Of a stretch of 53,356 nucleotides of DNA, positions 16,705-23,909 are shown piece by piece. This DNA comes from a virus, in the IMG/VR virus record IMGVR_UViG_3300044844_001309, positions 1-53,356 of that record. One strand, 5' to 3'. The notes under the pieces are model-generated. The model was given only the letters and a program-made list of their open reading frames with translations, did no database searches and was not told the DNA's origin. The translations under genes and the position numbers were made by a program. Positions within the stretch are counted from its first letter, which is position 1, and each line of letters begins with the position of its first letter.

Positions 16705-17889
16705 TCAGGTGAACGTGATCGTGATGGCGTTGGCGCTGGTCGTGTTCTGCTCCAGGCACGTGAACGGGACCTGGACGGTCGCCTCCTCGTCCTCGGGGAA
16801 GTCCACGGCGCTGAACTCGAGCTCGCAGCGGTCCATATCGATCGTGCAGATCGAGCCCGCGACCGAGCCGAGCACCAGCTGGCAGTCGATGGCGGTAAAG
16901 TTGCTGTTCTTCCGGATGCCCAGCGCGGCGAGCTGGTCCGCACGCACGCGCATCGTGAAGCTGCCCGTCACGCTACGGCGGCCCCGGATGATGTCGGGCA
17001 CGTGGACGGCGAAGGCGAAGTCGTCGAGCGGCTTTACGCCGTTGTCGATCGTGACCTCGCCGCTCACCACCTGGAGTGCGCCGCCGTCGAAGGTGAACGC
17101 GCCCAGGATGCCCGCGATCGGGTTGCCCGCCAGCGTGGGCGTCGGCATGTACGGCACCACCGCAGCGTCGTCGGCCGCGGACTGCGTCGTCTCCAACGTG
17201 AAGCTCGGGCGCGCGGTGTCGACCGTGACCCGGTAGCCCGTGCCGGTGTTGGTGTTCGCGCCGACCTGGATGATCGAGTCCTGCTCGACCAGCAGCGCCG
17301 TGCGGTCGTTGTCGAGGACCATTGTCGCCGACGTGACCATCGCGCCGTTGAGCTGCGACCGGCCGGTGTGCACCATGCGCGAGGCGCCGCCGCTGAACGC
17401 CACCCGCGGCTCGTCGGCGCCGGAGAAGCTGAACTTCGTGGTGTTGACCCACGCGCCGATCAGCGTCTCCATGTACACGGGGAAGGTGCCTGCGCCGCCC
17501 GGGTAGGCTGCGCGCGTCAGCGTGTTGACCTGCATCGCCTGGGTGTTGCTCAGGCCGTAGACCACCGACGTGCCCGCGTTGACCGTCTCCGAGCCGAGGC
17601 CGCTCTGGAAGAACTCCTGCATGTCGGGCGCCGTGCCGGCCGTGCCGCTCGGGATGAGGTAGCCCTCGACCTCGTAGCTGATGGTCCGCTTGCCTGACGT
17701 GCGCGAGACGAGGCCCGCGGTGTCGCGGTTGTCGTTGCGGTCCATCCGCGCCTGCGCGTAGTCGATCGAGACCTTGAGCGCGTTGAAGCCGCCCGCGGCC
17801 GTCGCACGGACCATGGTGTCCATGGCCGACTGCGCCTCGATCGCGAAGCGCTGTGATCGCCCGAGGGCGTGCTCCTGTGTGATACCCAT
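16705..17889 (-). CDS. Major tail tube protein
   Basis: 394 aa, ATG 17889, with GGAGG about 10 nt upstream. Beta-rich throughout, with paired Ig-like halves: SYEVEGYLIPSG and VTGSFTMRVRADQLAAL-type strands, typical of siphovirus tube subunits that stack as rings. Long for a tube protein, so an extra surface domain is likely. Position (connectors, tube, chaperones, tape measure) is canonical, and absence of a sheath gene supports a non-contractile tail. Confidence 0.8.
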   Translation of the reverse strand: MGITQEHALGRSQRFAIEAQSAMDTMVRATAAGGFNALKVSIDYAQARMDRNDNRDTAGLVSRTSGKRTISYEVEGYLIPSGTAGTAPDMQEFFQSGLGSETVNAGTSVVYGLSNTQAMQVNTLTRAAYPGGAGTFPVYMETLIGAWVNTTKFSFSGADEPRVAFSGGASRMVHTGRSQLNGAMVTSATMVLDNDRTALLVEQDSIIQVGANTNTGTGYRVTVDTARPSFTLETTQSAADDAAVVPYMPTPTLAGNPIAGILGAFTFDGGALQVVSGEVTIDNGVKPLDDFAFAVHVPDIIRGRRSVTGSFTMRVRADQLAALGIRKNSNFTAIDCQLVLGSVAGSICTIDMDRCELEFSAVDFPEDEEATVQVPFTCLEQNTTSANAITITFT

Positions 17890-17895
17890 AGCGGA

Positions 17896-18165
17896 TCAGC
17901 CTCCATCGCCGGCCGGCGGGGCGGGCGGGTCCAAGGTGAGGGTGCGCAGCCCATCGCGGACGCGCTTGGCCAGGACGTAGCCGCGGGCCTCGCCGGCCTC
18001 GACCACCGCGGCCGCAGCGACGTAGACCGTCGAGCCGACGACGGCCGTGACGATGCCGGAGCCCTGCTCGACGGACGCGCCCGCGGCGGGGCTCTCGCCC
18101 TCGTCGGCGGCGGCGGTGATGATGGGCGGCTGTCCGGCCTCCGTGCGCATGCGTGTGATCTGCAT
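17896..18165 (-). CDS. Hypothetical small virion-region protein
   Basis: 89 aa from ATG 18165 with GAGGAG upstream. Beta-like middle (SGIVTAVVGSTVYVAAAAVV) and a Pro-rich acidic C-terminus. Encoded between the tail terminator-like gene and the tail tube. No recognised family. Confidence 0.6.
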   Translation of the reverse strand: MQITRMRTEAGQPPIITAAADEGESPAAGASVEQGSGIVTAVVGSTVYVAAAAVVEAGEARGYVLAKRVRDGLRTLTLDPPAPPAGDGG

Positions 18166-18176
18166 CGGTCGTCTCC

Positions 18177-18692
18177 TCAGGATGTCGGGGGCGTCAGGGT
18201 GAAGGGCTCGTAGTAGACGACGTCCACCAGCATGCGCAGCGTCCCCTGGGCGCCGCGCGAGTCGCGCTCCGCGGGCGCCCCGGTCGTGTCCATGTACTCG
18301 CGGGCGCGCACCATCGTCGCGACACCGCCTTGGCCATGGAGCGCGGCCGAGCCGTACAGCGCAGCCTTGAAGTCGTCGCGGAGGCGCGCGTTGTTCGTGC
18401 GTCGCTCGAGCGCGGCGGCCGCGTCGGACGTCGCCGTCACGGCCGTGTAGCCGGTGAGCAGCCACGTCGCGACGCACCGGCGGTGGCCGACGCTGTCCAC
18501 GGCCTCCTCGCCCTGGAAGACAAGGTCGACCGCGGGCAGCGCCGTGCGGGGGATGGCGGTGATCTCGCGCTGGACGCGGCTGATCGACGTGGTCGCCACC
18601 GTGTAGTTGTAGGAGCCCACGCCCGCAGCGATGGAGCCCACGGCCGTGACGAGCGCCGACTCGATGTCGATCAGGTTCGGGGACGAGCTCAT
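18177..18692 (-). CDS. Tail terminator/completion-like protein
   Basis: 171 aa from ATG 18692 (ATGA). N-terminal helix DIESALVTAVGSIAAGVG followed by alternating strands (YNYTVATTSISRVQREI, LPAVDLVFQGEEAV, RRCVATWLLTGYTAV). Alpha/beta layout and place between the HK97 gp10-like gene and the tail tube match proteins that cap the tail tube and join it to the head. Call is by synteny plus fold pattern. Confidence 0.6.
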   Translation of the reverse strand: MSSSPNLIDIESALVTAVGSIAAGVGSYNYTVATTSISRVQREITAIPRTALPAVDLVFQGEEAVDSVGHRRCVATWLLTGYTAVTATSDAAAALERRTNNARLRDDFKAALYGSAALHGQGGVATMVRAREYMDTTGAPAERDSRGAQGTLRMLVDVVYYEPFTLTPPTS

Positions 18693-19288
18693 GCGTCGCC
18701 CTCCAGCGCCTCGTCGACGCCCTCGCGGACGATGGCCTGGACCTCGTCGCCGATGCGGCGCGCGGTCTCGGCGATGTACCCCTGCGGCTTGAGCGTGACC
18801 TTGGGGACGAGCACGAAGATCGGCTTCACGCTCAGCGTCTCGCCCTTCTTGTTCTTCTTCACCTGCGCCAACAGCGGCGGCTTGCCGGGCCGCGGAATGA
18901 AGTGGAGCGCCTGCGGCCCCTCCTTCGGGAAGTGGCGCGGCCACTTGCCTGGCGCGACCTTGGCGAAGCTGAGCGGGACGGCCAGCGTCTTGCGCGTGCG
19001 CGGGAGGATCGTGCCGCCCTCCTCCTGGATGCGCGCGTAGACGAGGTCGGAGTAGCTCTCGGCGCCGACGACGTCTGCACCCTCGGCCACCAGGCGCTCG
19101 CGGAAACTGCGGGCCAGGCCGCCGCGGGCGCTGATGTTGCGGCTGTAGAGCGTGCGTCGGATCTCGCCGGTGGCGAACTGCGCCGCGCGGAGCACCGCCT
19201 TGACCAGCGCGGGGCGCAGGCGCTGGCTCGCGCGGGCCATGAACGAGCGCGCCTCGCCCACGTCGACCTCGACCGCGAGGCTCACCAC
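18689..19288 (-). CDS. Head-tail connector, HK97 gp10-like
   Basis: 199 aa; GTG GTG at 19288/19285, the second giving a GTGA overlap. Basic, helical N-terminal half (ASQRLRPALVKAVLRAAQF, RNISARGGLARSFRERL) and the motif VYARIQEEGGTILPRTRKTL, similar to the YARYVEFGT..-type segment of gp10-like neck proteins (Mu gpG family). C-terminus KPIFVLVPKVTLKPQGY IAETARRI. Role: completes the neck and lets the tail attach. Confidence 0.7.
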   Translation of the reverse strand: MVSLAVEVDVGEARSFMARASQRLRPALVKAVLRAAQFATGEIRRTLYSRNISARGGLARSFRERLVAEGADVVGAESYSDLVYARIQEEGGTILPRTRKTLAVPLSFAKVAPGKWPRHFPKEGPQALHFIPRPGKPPLLAQVKKNKKGETLSVKPIFVLVPKVTLKPQGYIAETARRIGDEVQAIVREGVDEALEGDA

Positions 19289-19722
19289 AGCTTGTCCATC
19301 CCCACGCTGAAGGCGCGCGGCGTGATGTCGGTGCGCGCCGCGGTCGCGCGGGCCTCGGCGGCGGAGAGCCCGCCGACGTAGGCGCCCGTGTCTGCGGTCT
19401 GCATCTCGCGCTCGAGCTGGCCGAGGAGGTCCTTGAACTGCTGGAAGACCTGCGTCCGGGACGTGCTGATGCTGCCAGCGGTGAAGTCGGTGTCCCGGGC
19501 GATGTCGGCCAGGATGGCCCGCACCGCCTCGACCGAGGCGCGCAGGACGCTGGGGTGCAGCGTGTAGATCGCGGTGATACGCTCGTCGGTGAGGTACACG
19601 CGGGCCGTGCCGTCGAGCCCGCCCACGTCACCGATACGCGACCGGATCTGGGAGAGCGCGGTCGTGTAGTCGGTCGTCGTGTCCGTCGCGGTGACGGCCG
19701 GCTGTGGGAGGGTGACGGTCAT
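19282..19722 (-). CDS. Head-tail adaptor (head completion) protein
   Basis: 146 aa, ATG 19722. All-helical, with YTTALSQIRSRIGDVG, LTDERITAIYTLH and VRAILADIARDTDF, the pattern of adaptor proteins that bind under the portal in siphoviruses (gp6/gp15-like). Overlaps the gp10-like gene by 7 nt, as expected for cotranslated neck genes. Confidence 0.65.
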   Translation of the reverse strand: MTVTLPQPAVTATDTTTDYTTALSQIRSRIGDVGGLDGTARVYLTDERITAIYTLHPSVLRASVEAVRAILADIARDTDFTAGSISTSRTQVFQQFKDLLGQLEREMQTADTGAYVGGLSAAEARATAARTDITPRAFSVGMDKLW

Positions 19723-19775
19723 ATGGGGCGCTCACCTCTCTGGCGCTCGGCGCCACGGTCACTCGATCCTTGGAC

Positions 19776-20216
19776 TCAGCGCCCGCCCTTGGACGCGGAG
19801 GGCACCGCCATCGGGGCGGGCGCTGAGCCCTCGGCCTTGGACTCGAGCGCGGCCACTCGAGCGAGAAGAGACGCGTGCTCCGCCGCCTGCGCCTGGAGCT
19901 TGGCGGCCAGGTCGGCGCTGCGGGCGCGCTCGGCGGACAGCGCGTCCGAGAGCTGCTCCGAGTCCTTCGGCTCGACGGGCTCGGTCTTCTGGATCTTGGC
20001 AAGACGCGCCTCTAGGCGCTTCTTCTTCTCGCCTTCCAGCTTGAGCGCCGCGGTCGTGAAGGGGCCGAACTCTCCGCCCGGCCCCTCCCACTTCACGTAG
20101 CCGCTGCGGACGAGCGCCAGCGCGGCCTCGACGTCGCCCTTGAGCATGTCGGGCAGGTGGTCGCCGGGGCGCTTCTCGCCCTCGACGTGCTTGTGAGCAT
20201 TGACGGTGATGAACAT
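19776..20216 (-). CDS. Hypothetical coiled-coil protein between capsid and neck genes
   Basis: 146 aa, ATG 20216 with GGAGGG upstream. N-terminal 45 residues (VNAHKHVEGEKRPGD, AALALVRSGYVKW) form a compact unit; residues 55-130 are a Lys/Glu/Ala-rich coiled coil. A 53-bp gap follows. Position between major capsid and head-tail adaptor suggests a minor head protein. Confidence 0.6.
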   Translation of the reverse strand: MFITVNAHKHVEGEKRPGDHLPDMLKGDVEAALALVRSGYVKWEGPGGEFGPFTTAALKLEGEKKKRLEARLAKIQKTEPVEPKDSEQLSDALSAERARSADLAAKLQAQAAEHASLLARVAALESKAEGSAPAPMAVPSASKGGR

Positions 20217-20244
20217 AGTTGTGCCCTCCGGATGCGAAACAGGA

Positions 20245-21240
20245 TCAGGTCAGGATCGAGGTGAAGAGGTAGCCGGCGTCAGCCGACACGAGCTGCACAT
20301 CGTGGAACAGCTCGGCCTCCCAGTAGTCGGTCTTCAGCTCGTCCTTGCGGAACGAGTCGATTCGCACTGCGCCGTTCGCGGCGAGCCCGTCGATCTCGTT
20401 GTGCACGAACGTGTACGCCGCCGACTCCGAGAACGCGTTGGGGTTCTGCTCGACGTACCCGATGAACATCGTCTGCGCGACGAGGTAGCTCATCGACGCC
20501 GTCTGGCCCGGCGCCGCTGAGTTGTAGACGCCGCCCAGCTCGACCACCGACCCGGCCGCGAGGCCGAGGATGTCCTCCATGCCGGTGAACGACACCACGC
20601 CGTTGCGGGCGTCAGAGGCCGCGCCGCGGCTGGTGAAGTTCGTGAAGTCGCTGTGGCGCCGAATCACCTTGAGCACGTCCGGCGACCCGCCCACGAAGTT
20701 CGGCATCTTGCCGGTCCGCTGCCGGACCGCGTCGATCGCGTCGGTGATGTCGACCAGCGGCGTGCTGTTGGGCAGCGACCAGCCGATCACCGAGGTGTTG
20801 GCCACGGCCGAGGCCGCGCCCACGAGCTCGGTGCCCCAGCCCACGCCCGCGGTGAGCAGGTTGGTGGCCGCGAGGCTGCTCGCGCTCAGGATCGCCTGGT
20901 ACTGGAGGAACTCGGCGACGAACTTGTCCAGGCCCTGGCGCAGGGGCCAGAGCTTCTGGTCGTCGTCGCTGAGGCCGACCTTGGCCGCGAACTTGTCGAG
21001 ACGCGTGGTCGCGTTGGCCAGGCCGAAGTCGAGCTCGGCGCTCTCCTTCTTGTTGCCGCGGCGCTGCATGCCGTTGCGGAACCAGTCGGCCTTGCTGAAC
21101 ACCTTGTAGGTGGCGTCCTTGGAGGCCTGCGGCACGGGCGGCGCGAGGAGGCGCGCCCAGTTGGCGCTCGGGTCGGGCTTGTAGGCGACGGCGTAGTCCG
21201 TCGCCGGCTGATTGAAGGTGGACTGGTTGAGCGTAGGCAT
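20245..21240 (-). CDS. Major capsid protein
   Basis: 331 aa, ATG 21240 with CAGGAG upstream. Downstream of protease/scaffold and decoration genes, a length normal for HK97-fold shells. Helical SADWFRNGMQRRGNKKESAEL, long spine-helix-like LDKFVAEFLQYQAILSAS and a beta-rich C-terminal half with the P-domain-like KLWPLRQG and IDAVRQRTGKMPNF, ending ELFHDVQLVSADAGYLF. No N-terminal delta domain is evident, consistent with a separate scaffold. Forms the icosahedral shell. Confidence 0.8.
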   Translation of the reverse strand: MPTLNQSTFNQPATDYAVAYKPDPSANWARLLAPPVPQASKDATYKVFSKADWFRNGMQRRGNKKESAELDFGLANATTRLDKFAAKVGLSDDDQKLWPLRQGLDKFVAEFLQYQAILSASSLAATNLLTAGVGWGTELVGAASAVANTSVIGWSLPNSTPLVDITDAIDAVRQRTGKMPNFVGGSPDVLKVIRRHSDFTNFTSRGAASDARNGVVSFTGMEDILGLAAGSVVELGGVYNSAAPGQTASMSYLVAQTMFIGYVEQNPNAFSESAAYTFVHNEIDGLAANGAVRIDSFRKDELKTDYWEAELFHDVQLVSADAGYLFTSILT

Positions 21241-21261
21241 GGTGTCTCCTGTGGTCCTGGC

Positions 21262-22023
21262 TCAGGCGCGCACGTAGCCGACGGTCAGGAAGCCCGACCC
21301 GGCGGTGAAGGCGGTGGTCACCGCGACCTCGAGCGAGATCGCATCGGTGGCGGTGAAGGCGTTGGCGGCGGTCACCGCGGTCCCGGCGATCCGGGTGCCA
21401 GCGGGCGTGCTGGTCGCCAGGGTCACGGTCACGACGCCGCCGGTGACGTTGGTCGTCCCGATCTCGGCGTTGAGCGCGATCGACGCGCCCGCGCCCGTGC
21501 CCACGATCTGCGTGGTCCACGAGAGCGAGACGATGCGGCCGGCGAACCCGGGGACCCAGTCCGTCATCAGGTCGCCGGACGCGGCGATGACGAGCGAGAG
21601 CGGGAAATTCCAGTACTCGACGCCGCTCGACGGCGTCGCCGGCTGGAGCACCATCACGGCACGGCGGTCGCCCGAGACGCCCGCGTAGATCGCGCGCGCG
21701 ATCGGGAATCCCGCCTGCGTGGGCCCGGCGCCGACGAGGCCGGCGCTGATGAGCGCGCCGTTCGCGTCGGGCACCAGCGCATCGCCCACGGCGACGGTGC
21801 CGCCGTAGATCGCGGGGAAGATCTCGCCCGCGGTGGCGAGCTCGGCGATCTCGCCACTGTATGGGTTGTTCTTCAGGATGCCGATGGCACGCTGACCCAG
21901 CGCGGAGCAGAGCACCGCGGTCTGGTTGGTCTGGATCACCGCGCGGTACTGCCCGGTGACCGAGTAGTCCGCGGCGGCGGTGAGGATGGGGCCCTGGCCG
22001 GGCGGAAGGCGAAGGTCGGACAT
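21262..22023 (-). CDS. Capsid decoration protein, two-domain
   Basis: 253 aa, ATG 22023 with GAGGAG. Residues 15-115 resemble small decoration proteins (DUF2190-like): TGQYRAVIQTNQTAVLCSA, GQRAIGILKNNP, VAVGDALVPDANGALI. Residues 130-253 form a second Thr/Ala/Gly beta domain with TNVTGGVVTVTLATSTPAG. Decoration proteins stabilise expanded capsids; the extra domain may be displayed outward. The gene lies between scaffold/protease and major capsid. Confidence 0.7.
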   Translation of the reverse strand: MSDLRLPPGQGPILTAAADYSVTGQYRAVIQTNQTAVLCSALGQRAIGILKNNPYSGEIAELATAGEIFPAIYGGTVAVGDALVPDANGALISAGLVGAGPTQAGFPIARAIYAGVSGDRRAVMVLQPATPSSGVEYWNFPLSLVIAASGDLMTDWVPGFAGRIVSLSWTTQIVGTGAGASIALNAEIGTTNVTGGVVTVTLATSTPAGTRIAGTAVTAANAFTATDAISLEVAVTTAFTAGSGFLTVGYVRA

Positions 22024-22035
22024 GGTGTTGGCTCC

Positions 22036-22728
22036 TCAGTTCCCGCGGGTCTGCTGGTACAGCTCGGGGTGGGCGTCGTAGACGCGGGTGCGCGCGATGG
22101 GCATGGACTTGGCGACCGGCATGGCGCGGAGGGTCTCGTCGGCGGCGATGATGGCCTTCGCCTTCGCCTCGATCTGCGCCTGGGCACTGCCCTCCTCCGG
22201 CGTCTTGCTCGAGCCCACGGTGACCAGCGTCTTAGCGACCGCCTCCGAGGACCTGAGCAGCGCCTCGGTGAGGATCTCGCCCGCGCTCTTGCCGTCCGCC
22301 GACTTCGCGGTGAGCGAGTCCGCCGCGCGCAGGGCGAAGATCAGGTCGTCCGTGGACGCACCGATGACCCCCCGCATCTTGGCGACCTTCTCGCCGTACA
22401 CGCGCTTGGTCTCGATCTCGCGCATCGCGAGGAGGTCAGCCTCGAGCTTGTCGCTGCGGGCCTTCTCATCCACCAGGCGCTTGCGCACCGGCTCCGGGAG
22501 GGCGGCCATCGCGGCGGCGTCGCGCTGCTCGGGCGTGAGCTTGGCCTCGGCCTCGATCTCGGCGAGGCGGCGCTTGGCCGCGGCCTCGCCGGCCTTGGCC
22601 TGCTCGGCCTGGGCCTTCATGGCCTCCATGTCCATGTCGTCGCTGGGCTTCGACGCGCTCTTGATCTGCTCCAGGACGTAGGCCTGCTCCTCGGGCGAGA
22701 GCTTCGCCAGGATCTGCTCCATGTTCAT
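22036..22728 (-). CDS. Scaffold protein from an internal start within the protease gene
   Basis: Same frame as the protease, beginning at Met250 (ATG 22728), 230 aa. AGGAG lies 9 nt upstream of this ATG inside the protease coding sequence (rc of CTCCT at 22738-22742). The product starts MNMEQILAKLSPEEQAYVLE and is almost all helix, like lambda Nu3, which is made from such an internal start. Inferred; only the reading frame and binding site are seen. Confidence 0.45.
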   Translation of the reverse strand: MNMEQILAKLSPEEQAYVLEQIKSASKPSDDMDMEAMKAQAEQAKAGEAAAKRRLAEIEAEAKLTPEQRDAAAMAALPEPVRKRLVDEKARSDKLEADLLAMREIETKRVYGEKVAKMRGVIGASTDDLIFALRAADSLTAKSADGKSAGEILTEALLRSSEAVAKTLVTVGSSKTPEEGSAQAQIEAKAKAIIAADETLRAMPVAKSMPIARTRVYDAHPELYQQTRGN

Positions 22729-23475
22729 CGCGTTGGACTCCTGCCGTGCCTTGACGGCTTCGATGCGGACGCCGATGCCGGCTCCGGCGTCGACGAGGGT
22801 GACGCGATCCACGTGCAGATCGCGGAAGATGGTGGTGCCGTCCGGCTGCGGCTCCTTGAGGGCCGTGGCCTCGATCGAGAACTCGCGCAGCTCGCCCGCG
22901 CGCACGCGCTTGGCGGCCGGGCCGAGGATGCGGGCCGAGACCCACCAGCCCGTCGGGCCGGTGCCGTCGAGGCCCATCGCGATACGCGTCGCGGGCGTCA
23001 TCACCACGGACTCGGTGAGGTAGCCGCAGGGTTCGTCGTAGTGCGTGACCGCGTTGAACTCGCGGCTCGCGATGAGGAACCGCTTGGCGGCGGCCTCGAG
23101 CACGGGGACGGGGATGATGTCGCTCTGGTGGTCGACAACGACACGGCCCTGCGCGTCGAGGGCGACGCTGGCCCAACCGCTCACCTCGACCGAGTCGTCC
23201 GCGCCGTCGATCTTCGTAACGGGCAGGCGCATCGTGACCGCGTTGCCGTCGCGGCGCTTGGTGACCTGGAGCCCCGCGGGCGGGCGCCACGTGCCGTCCG
23301 CGTCCTTGGACCACCCCGCGTTCGTGAGCCCGCGCCACGCGAGCGCCGATGCCTTGGCGTCGTCCTCGCCTGCGTTGGCCGCGGCGGTGAAGACGCGCAG
23401 CCAGTGTGCCTGGGCGAGCTCGGGGAGCACGCCACGCACATCCGGCGGCAGATCGGTGATCGAGGCGTACGGCAC
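22036..23475 (-). CDS. ChaB-XkdF prohead protease-scaffold fusion
   Basis: 479 aa, GTG 23475. Three parts: residues 1-58 match a ChaB-like domain (LPPDVRGVLPELAQAHWLRVF, DDAKASALAWRGL); 75-240 an XkdF-type serine protease (VEVSGWASV, VVVDHQSDIIPV, VTHYDEPCGYLTESV, GELREFSIEATAL, with His145 and Ser200 as likely catalytic residues); 250-479 a Lys/Glu/Ala-rich scaffold. Cuts the scaffold and itself during head maturation. An internal start (see 22036-22728) could give free scaffold. ChaB attached to a phage protease is uncommon; its role is not known. Confidence 0.8.
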   Translation of the reverse strand: MPYASITDLPPDVRGVLPELAQAHWLRVFTAAANAGEDDAKASALAWRGLTNAGWSKDADGTWRPPAGLQVTKRRDGNAVTMRLPVTKIDGADDSVEVSGWASVALDAQGRVVVDHQSDIIPVPVLEAAAKRFLIASREFNAVTHYDEPCGYLTESVVMTPATRIAMGLDGTGPTGWWVSARILGPAAKRVRAGELREFSIEATALKEPQPDGTTIFRDLHVDRVTLVDAGAGIGVRIEAVKARQESNAMNMEQILAKLSPEEQAYVLEQIKSASKPSDDMDMEAMKAQAEQAKAGEAAAKRRLAEIEAEAKLTPEQRDAAAMAALPEPVRKRLVDEKARSDKLEADLLAMREIETKRVYGEKVAKMRGVIGASTDDLIFALRAADSLTAKSADGKSAGEILTEALLRSSEAVAKTLVTVGSSKTPEEGSAQAQIEAKAKAIIAADETLRAMPVAKSMPIARTRVYDAHPELYQQTRGN

Positions 23476-23510
23476 GCGCGCCCACCGTGCAGCCCTAGGC
23501 CGATGGCCTG

Positions 23511-23516
23511 TACGAT
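23511..23516 (+). promoter_or_regulatory. -10-like element of the XRE regulator gene
   Basis: TACGAT, followed by 6 nt and then GTG 23523, the same spacing as at 8846-8858. No TTGACG at the expected -35 position (tgcagc is there), so it is weaker than the others. Would give a leaderless transcript. Confidence 0.3.
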
Positions 23517-23522
23517 TCGCGT

Positions 23523-23909
23523 GTGACCTACAGGCCCACGAGGCTAGAGTGGGTCATGCAGCCGTACGGTCGTGGTCATCTCGCCAAGGCGCTCCGCGAA
23601 GCGCGCGCGCATCTCGACGTGTCGCAGTACTCGGTGGCGCACCACATCGGTGTCCACCTCACGAGCTACGGCCAGGCCGAGCTCGGGCGGAAGCTCTTGC
23701 GGGATGACCGCCTCCTGCTGGCGGAGCAGTTCCTCGAGTGCCCGGCCGGCACGCTGGTGCGCGCGGCCGCGCAGGACCGTCAGGAGGTCAAGCTTCCGGT
23801 GGGCCAGGAGGACCGCGACGACGTGGTGGTGATGTTGGCGGTGCGCTGGCGCGACCTGTCGCGCGCGCAGATCGACGGCATCCGCGACGTGCTACGGGCC
23901 GCTGGGTGA
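23523..23909 (+). CDS. XRE-type helix-turn-helix regulator (moron candidate)
   Basis: 128 aa from GTG 23523; ATG 23556 (12th codon) is an alternative. Residues 20-60 read as a Cro/C1-type helix-turn-helix: LAKALREARAHLDVSQYSVA, HIGVHLTSYGQAELG. The C-terminal half is helical with basic residues. On the plus strand within the head genes, divergent from the protease gene and overlapping the portal stop by 18 nt. May act as a repressor in the lysogen or regulate late genes; target unknown. Confidence 0.65.
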   Translation: MTYRPTRLEWVMQPYGRGHLAKALREARAHLDVSQYSVAHHIGVHLTSYGQAELGRKLLRDDRLLLAEQFLECPAGTLVRAAAQDRQEVKLPVGQEDRDDVVVMLAVRWRDLSRAQIDGIRDVLRAAG

